A DNA stretch of 64,000 bases, from NCBI GenBank assembly GCA_014218235.1, contig CM024755.1, positions 158,465,941 to 158,529,940 on the forward strand. The letters run 5' to 3'. Positions within the stretch are counted from its first letter, which is position 1; every line of letters starts with the position of its first letter. Shown piece by piece: positions 57,605 to 64,000 of the stretch. A model generated the notes under the pieces. The model was not told the origin of the DNA. It worked only from the letters and a program-made list of their open reading frames with translations, and searched no databases. The position numbers and the translations under genes are program-made. This DNA comes from Colocasia esculenta (lineage: Eukaryota; Streptophyta; Magnoliopsida; Alismatales; Araceae).

Positions 57605-60600
57605 AGCCCATGGGAGGCTATGATGTAATCTTAGGAGCCGACTGGTTGTCCGCTTATGGGGCAAGTGTTGACTGTAAGAAAGGGAAGGTTACCTTTAGTG
57701 ACTTTCCTAAATTGGCATTCTCTGGGATTAGACATAAGAGACGGATGTCTCTAATCTTCGCCATAAAAGATCATAACATGATAAGAAAAGGCTGCATTGC
57801 TTTCCTTGCAGCCGTAGTTGTGGAGAAGAAGGGTTCTAAGATAGAAGACATCCACATAGCCTAGGATTTCCCCGACATATTCCCCGAAGACCTGCCCGAG
57901 ATTCCCCCTGAACGAGATGTCAACTTCGCCATTGAGCTGATTCCTGGGGCCGCACCAGTATCACGTCAACTATACCGGATGTCACCTGCCGAGCTAAAGG
58001 AATTGAAGGCGCAACTGATGGAGCTACTAGAAAAGGGGTTCATCAGACCAAGTACTTCCCCATGGGGAGCGCCTGTGCTGTTCGTCAAGAAGAAGGATGG
58101 ATTGATGAGGCTCTGCATCGACTATCAACAACTCAATCAACTCTCCATCAAGAACAAGTACCCTTTGCCCAGAGTCGATGAACTGTTCGACCAAATATCT
58201 GGAGCTCAATATTTCTCCAAGATCGATCTTCGATCTGGCTATCACCAAATGAGGATCAAGGATGACGATATCTTCAAAACGGCTTTCAGGAGTAGGTAGA
58301 GACATTATGAATTCGTCGTTATGCCTTTTGGTCTAACCAATGCTCCTACAGCCTTTATGCAACTCATGAACAACATATATCGGCCACACCTTGACAAGTT
58401 CGTGGTCGTCTTCATCGATGATATCCTCATTTATTCAAAGACCAAGGAAGAGCATGAAGAACACCTGAAGATCGCACTGCAAGTCCTGCGAGACAACCAG
58501 CTATACGCGATGCTTAGCAAGTGCGAATTCTGGCTCGAAAAAGTGTCCTTTTTGGGCCATGTCATCTCAAAGGACAACATCTCAGTTGATCCCTCCAAAG
58601 TCAAAGCTGTACTCAATCAGGAGAGACCAACCAACGTCACCGAAATCAGAAGTTTCTTGGGACTGGCTTGCTACTACAGGCGGTTCATCAAGGACTTCTC
58701 CAAGATCGCCATTCCTCTCACGCGTCTGACATGAAAGGAGAATCCCTACTCCTGGAGTAAAGAGTGTAAGAAGATTTTCCAAACTCTCAATGATTGCCTG
58801 ACCTCAGCACCTGTTCTCGCTCTGCCAATAGAGGGAGAAGGTTTCTCTGTCTACACCGATGCCTCAGGGATTGGGCTAGGTTGTGTACTAATGCAAAAGG
58901 AGAAGGTTATTGCCTATTGTTCAAGACAACTGAAGACACATGAAGTCAACTACCCTGTACATGATCTCGAGCTGGCTGCTGTGGTCTTCGCCTTGAAGAT
59001 CTGGAGACATTATCTTTATGGAGAGAAATTCACTGTCTACTCAGACCATAAACGTCTGAAGTATTTATTCTCCCAGAAAGAACTCAACATGAGACAGAGA
59101 AGATGGCTAGAATACCTCAAAGATTTCGACTTCAACATTCAATACCATCTAGGCAAGGGAAACGCCATGGCTGATGCTCTTAGTAGAAAGCCGATGGCAT
59201 CTGTTTCAAGTCTAGTCCTTGGTGAGATGCAACTACTAGAACAATTCGCAAGGTTAGACTTAAGTATTGAACATAGGGATGTTCGAGTCTTGGTTTCCAA
59301 TATCAAGATTCAATCCGACTTGCTGGAAGAAATCAAAGCCCAACAAGATAATGACCCGTTCTTAGTTTGCATCAAGGAAACTCTAGCTGAAAAGCCGGAC
59401 TTTGCCATGACTGAGGATGGAAGGCTAGTATTTCAAGGGAGGACATGCGTCCCGACAATGAAGAACTGAAGAGGAAGCTAATGGATGAAGCTCACAAGAC
59501 AAAGTACACTATTCATCCTGGAGGTACCAAAATGTATCAAGACATGAAAAGAACATTTTGGTGGCCGAACATGAAGAGAGAAGTAGCTGAACATGCCGCA
59601 CACTGCCTTACTTGCCAACAAGTAAAAGCGGAACACATGAGCCCTACTGGTGTACTTAGACCACTCGACATCCCAGAATGGAAGTGGGAAAGCATTGGCA
59701 TGGACTTCATCATGGGCTTACCCAAGACTCGTGGTGGACTCGATGCCATATGGGTCATTATTGACCGGCTAACCAAATCCGCTCACTTCCTTGCTATAAA
59801 GAGTAAGTGGTCGGTAGAAGTACTAGCTGCCTTATATGTCAAGGAGTTTGTAAGACTACATGGAGTCCCATCATCCATAGTCTCAGATCGAGATCCGAGA
59901 TTTACATCTCATTTTTGGAAAGGACTAGAAGGTGCACTTGGTACTAAACTCAACTTTAGTACCGTGTTCCATCCACAAACTGATGGGCAAACTGAAAGAA
60001 CCAACCAAATAGTTGAAGACATGTTGAGAGCCTGCACTATCAGGAAAGCATTAAGATGACACCATTCGAAGCACTCTACCGAAGGAACTGTAGATCACCT
60101 GCATGCTGGAATGAGGTTGGAGAACAACAATGGCTAGGCCCAGAGATGGTACAAAATACCACAAGAGATATTCAGGTAATCAGAGACCGGCTCAAGATTG
60201 CTCAATCCAGACAAAAGAGCTACACCGAAAAAAGAAGGCGAGATCTGGAATTTCAAGTGGGTGATCATGTATTTCTAAAAGTGTCACCTACTCGTGGCAT
60301 TCAGAGATTCGATGTAACGGGAAAGCTCAGCCCAAGATTCATCGGTCCTTTTGAAGTAATCGAAAGGATTGGTGAGGTTGCATACCGACTGGCTTTACCA
60401 CTAGACCTGGCATGTGTACACAATGTGTTCCATGTTTCCATGCTCAGGAAATATGTCTATGACCCTACACACGTCATCTGCCACGAGAAGTTGGTGCTGA
60501 ACAAGGATGTGACATACGAAGATAAGCCAGTCAATATACTGGAACGGAAGGTACAACACCTCAGGAACCGCCCCATCCATGTGGTGAAGATCTTATGAAA

Positions 60601-60694
60601 TAACCGCGGAGTGGAAGAAGCCACTTGGGAACCGGAAGGAATCATCAGACGTAACTACCCCGATCTTTTCAGTAAGACATTTCCTCCCTTATGA
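57605..60694 (+). pseudogene. pol: Element C pol: protease end, RT, RNase H, integrase, chromodomain-like tail
   Basis: Resumes after B with the protease motif VILGADWLSAYGASVD (near 57625), then RT (GFIRPSTSPWGAPVLFVKKK near 58036, IDLRSGYHQM near 58222, FIDDILIYS at about 58413) and RNase H (YTDASGIGLGCVLM near 58853). Stops lie near 57862 (TAG), 58297 (TAG) and 58732 (TGA). Integrase has IHPGGTKMYQD near 59511, MDFIMGLPKTRGG near 59700 and HPQTDGQTERTNQ near 59970. A frameshift near 59455 lies before integrase, and an internal deletion near 60040-60055 removes the stretch between the LRAC and TPFEAL motifs. A chromodomain-like tail follows, with a TGA near 60596. The end is TGA at 60692-60694. 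Confidence 0.92.
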
Positions 60695-60727
60695 TCATAT
60701 GAATTTGGGGACCAAATTCTTTTTAAG

Positions 60728-60737
60728 AGGGGGAGGA
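60728..60737 (+). other. Element C polypurine tract
   Basis: AAGAGGGGGAGGA-type purine run directly before the 3' LTR start at 60738. Confidence 0.88.
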
Positions 60738-63674
60738 TGTAGCAACCTGAAATTTTGAACAAAATAAAAATTTACATGATATTAAATTTTTTTGATTTAT
60801 TAGAAATCAAATAAAAGAAAATAAATTACATAGGAAATTAATGGAAAGAGAATTAAATAAAACCCATTAAATGAAAAGAAGTATTGGGCTTTATTAAATT
60901 GACCCAATAGAAATTGGTGGGCCAAATTTGGAATTTTTAAAAGAAGAATAATGGGAAAATACCCTAAATTCACAACTTAATTATTACCTAATTAGAAAAG
61001 GGGTATTTAATGCATTAAAATAAGTGATTTGAGTTGGATTTGGAATCCTAAACCTACCCCAAATGCTTGGCCACGAAATCCCCTCTCACTCAACCCAATT
61101 AGGAGATCTCTTACTTAAAAAGGGGAGAGGAAAAGAGGAAATTCAGAATTTAAAAGAAATTAGAGTCCAATTAGGAAATAGAAAGAGGAGAAGCTAGCTC
61201 GTGCCAAGGGGTTGCTGGACTAGGAAGAGAGGCCAAGAGGAGGAGAATTCATGGAGAAGAGGGATCCCCCAAGTTCTTCCCCGAGTTCTTTAAGTTCTTA
61301 CCCTAGAAGAGGAAAACGATCAAAGGTAGGCATTCTCACGAGCATAAACTATAAAAATTTAACTGTAGGTTCTTCCCATCATCATGAGTAATACTCTCAA
61401 GTTTCATGATTTATGATCGAGTAAATATTTACTTCTTGATTTTCGAAGTTCTGCACTTATTTTGACCCCGAACCCCCTTATTAAATCTTGTTCTCCTTCT
61501 ACACTTGATCTCATGCCACGAAATTTTTATTGAAGATTCTGATGGATGTTAGGTTTCATTTGCCCCTGAAAGCCCTAATTTCCATCCAGCCTATCATGCA
61601 ATTAATTCATTGATCCCAAATGTACATAGTTCTATGTTCGTCATGAATACTCTTTATTAAACCATGTTGAAACCTTTGTTGCTTTCCGATTCTGAATTAC
61701 TGGAAGTACCCATGCATGTCTGGATCTGTTTAAAACTAGTTTCATGATTTTTCATGCACTATACAATTTGTTCTTAGTTTTAGAACAACCCTGTGTCAAA
61801 ATAGAGAAATTCTGGTCTGCAATCCAAGACATGTCTGATTCGTGTCGGACTCGGGCACAGACCACCAGAACGCGACGACCCGATAGGTCGCGTTCTGTGG
61901 TCTGATTACGACCGTCTGCCAGTCACGTTCTGAACACGACAGGCATCGCCGTCGCGATAGCTGTACCTGGCCTGAACTGCTTGTCGTGTTCCTTACAGGC
62001 CCCTATAGCGATCTACCCTGAACCCGTCGCGACCCTTAATGGGGTGTGTCGCGTTCACGAGATTTTGCAGAAATTTAAAATGCTCAAATTTGCCTATTGT
62101 GCATATACCCTTTATTTCCAATATACCCGCAATAAATTCACTTAATATAAATTGGACATTTATATGTGATTTAAAATGCATACACATGACTAATTTCCAT
62201 CCATGATTTCATGACACATGCACACACTTTGAACCATCCAAATATGGCCTAATTGGCATGAACATGTGACATAATATATTTGGTAATTTATGTAATTATA
62301 TTGCCTTATTTATAAATGAACGTGTCCTCGATTCTCGTGTTGTTTTAGAACAACGATCTCGACGCTCCACTGTTCTAGAACTCCTCTAGATTGTCGAGCA
62401 CTTGTTTCTATAATTACCCTCTTTCTTGACTTAGACAAACTCTCCGACGGATACTCCTTCTGCCGGACTAGTGAGTCTTTATTCAAGGCCTCCGTAAGTC
62501 TCCTCTGTCCATGGATTCCCACATTGTCGACGAGCCGGTTGTACCCTAACGCCTATGATACCCCTTTAGGGATCAATACGATCCAAACGGCTATTAGAAG
62601 TTCGCTCTTATCTTGAATCACGCCGGACCCGTGCTTAACGTGGTCAGCGGTAGGGTTGTAAGTTCCACCTGACTGCCAACTCCAATTGCACGTGTTGTGC
62701 AACTGTTACTATCGCCTGTTTACTCGACGTGTTACGTGCAATGTCCACTAGCTCTCATCTATGCTCTATTCGCTCATCTATTCACGTTCTCTCTTCTATC
62801 TCATCTTTTCATCTAGTGCTCTCATCTATTTCTTGGTACTCTATATTGGCCATTGACTGATTGTCTAAAGATAAACAATATAACCAATGCCTGGTAATAT
62901 ATAAAGGGCCCAATCTAGTCCTGGGATGTGCGCCCGAAAGTGCTAGTGCCCATGGGAGTAAAATGATCAGAGTGTTTGACATTACACTCGAGTGTTATCT
63001 ATCTCGACTATCTAAATGACAATCAAAAGTGCTATATTCTCTCATTTCCATTGACAATAAAGTGCTATGCTATACTCGTTATGCTATTGCTATACTTTGT
63101 GCTATTGTGCTATGGCCATCTTGCTATTCTTATACTATTCCCGACACTTTTGCTATTTTTGGAAAGTCTATATTTGGAAAGTCTTGCTATTTCGATCATG
63201 CGCTATCCTGCTATCTTTTACCATACTTGACTTTCTCGTTCTATCATTAGTTACTCTGCCTTTAATGCATTAATTATTTAAAGCCTGCTTGAGCCTGAGA
63301 TTTAAGTCCTACTGGGCGTTGTTCGCTCACTCTGCGTTATTTGTCGTTGTGTTCTCAGGTGAGACTGAGGACGAACCATACACTCAAGAGGACGAGAACG
63401 ACCTGGAGTGATGTCATGAGTACCCTAGCGTCCTATCACTATGTTTAGCGTTGTAGTAGTTAAGTTTGAGTTTAGTCTTTGCTTTATTTCAATGTAATTG
63501 GGCCCTATGGAATGGCTCTGATATTATTGGTTGTAACTAGACATTTGAAATTATTAATGAGAAAGGTTTGCTTTAGTATTATACATTGTGCAATGGTTTG
63601 ATGTCTAGTACTTACTCTGCACCCGTTTACTTGCAACTGCCTCGCATTCTGATATTCCGCGTCGAGGCGTGACA
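60738..63674 (+). repeat. Element C 3' LTR
   Basis: 2937 bp, TGTAGCAACCTG...GAGGCGTGACA. Candidate donor AAAG|GTAGGC at 61326, hairpin at 61859-61903. Right TSD GAAGA at 63675-63679. A short deletion near 61195 removes sequence present in the 5' LTR. Confidence 0.95.
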
Positions 63675-63679
63675 GAAGA

Positions 63680-64000
63680 CATCCACATAGTCCAGGATTT
63701 TCCCGATGTATTCCCCGAAGACCTGCCTAGGATTCCCCTTGAACGAGATGTCAACTTCGCCATTGAGTTGGTTCCTGGAGCCGCACCGGTATCATGTCAA
63801 TCGTACAGGATGTCACCTGCCGAGCTAAAGGAATTGAAGGCGCAACTGATGGAGCTACTAGAAAAGGGGTTCATCAGACCAAGTACTTCCCCATGGGGAG
63901 CGCCTGTGCTGTTCGTCAAAAAGAAGGATGGATCAATGAGGCTCTGCATTGACTATCGACAACTCAATCAACTCACCATCAAGAACAAGTACCCTTTGCT
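63680..64000 (+). pseudogene. pol: Element D RT, N-terminal part, cut by the window end
   Basis: D resumes after C with the segment leading into RT: DFPDVFPEDLPR (near 63700), MSPAELKELKAQLMELLEKG (about 63808-63867), GFIRPSTSPWGAPVLFVKKK (about 63865-63924) and RLCIDYRQLNQLTIKNKYP. It closely follows the same region of C (57860-58170). No stop is seen in this fragment. The parent element is inactive because of damage upstream, so the fragment is treated as part of a pseudogene. Confidence 0.9.

Larger units (their letters stand above)
41959..63674 (+). mobile_element. Ty3/gypsy chromovirus C, interrupted by B
   Basis: Same family as D and inserted in D. TSD GAAGA at 41954-41958 and 63675-63679. 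Without B it is about 10.5 kb. LTRs are 41959-44948 and 60738-63674. Gag-pro is before B, and RT to the chromodomain-like tail is after B. Stops, frameshifts and a deletion in integrase make it inactive. Confidence 0.95.
24462..64000 (+). mobile_element. Ty3/gypsy chromovirus D, interrupted by E and C, right end outside the window
   Basis: The 5' LTR is 24462-27480 and the PBS follows. Gag starts at 27683, is cut by E after 28519, resumes at 41336, is cut by C after 41958, and RT resumes at about 63680 to the window end. The left TSD candidate is TGCTA (24457-24461). D and C are the same family: their LTRs start TGTAGCAAC and end GTGACA, and their gag proteins align almost throughout. Own sequence in the window is about 5 kb. 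Confidence 0.93.

Overview
The window is intergenic DNA from a large, repeat-rich plant genome, most likely an angiosperm. Every recognisable coding segment belongs to an LTR retrotransposon (Ty3/gypsy chromoviruses with C-terminal chromodomain-like tails, and one Ty1/copia Sirevirus). Primer-binding sites match plant initiator tRNA-Met (TGGTATCAGAGC), and I see no host gene, rRNA or tRNA gene. Taxon cannot be fixed further from the sequence alone. LAYOUT: the elements form nested insertions, most of them proved by intact 5-bp target-site duplications (TSDs). An old LTR (F1, from about 697) is split by a complete chromovirus A (2425-13377, TSD AGGGA). It is split again by a solo LTR G (14273-22902, TSD CTTTT), which itself holds two minus-strand solo LTRs of one family: H1 (15832-19395, TSD CCGAG) and H2 (20332-22616, TSD TGCCG). 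At about 23085 a second F-family LTR (F2) begins and is interrupted at 24462 by chromovirus D, which runs off the right end. D is interrupted twice: in gag by Sirevirus E (28520-41330, TSD AGTCG), and between protease and RT by C, a second member of D's own family (41959-63674, TSD GAAGA). C is split in its protease region by chromovirus B (46360-57599, TSD ATGTA). B's 5' LTR carries a 532-bp TRIM (46972-47503, TSD TTATT). The deepest chain is F1 > F2 > D > C > B > TRIM, six layers. HOW THE PARTS WORK: each large Ty3 element carries gag, protease, RT/RNase H, integrase and a chromodomain-like tail, all decayed by stops and frameshifts. E carries gag, pol and an additional env-position ORF. The most interesting pattern is shared by the unrelated Ty3 families. 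A TATA-like box in the LTR is followed by a candidate splice donor (AG|GTAGG or AG|GCAAGT), then a cluster of CG-rich perfect hairpins, then the PBS, and finally a splice acceptor 3-20 nt before the gag ATG. This would make a short spliced gag mRNA and a full-length genomic RNA that alone keeps the hairpins and PBS, as in retroviruses where the packaging signal follows the major splice donor. A also has two predicted small introns inside gag. E's env-position ORF has its own TATA box and a candidate 80-nt intron ending exactly at its ATG. The TRIM has matches to tRNA-type Pol III A and B boxes across its LTR/PBS junction. None of these has been tested experimentally here.
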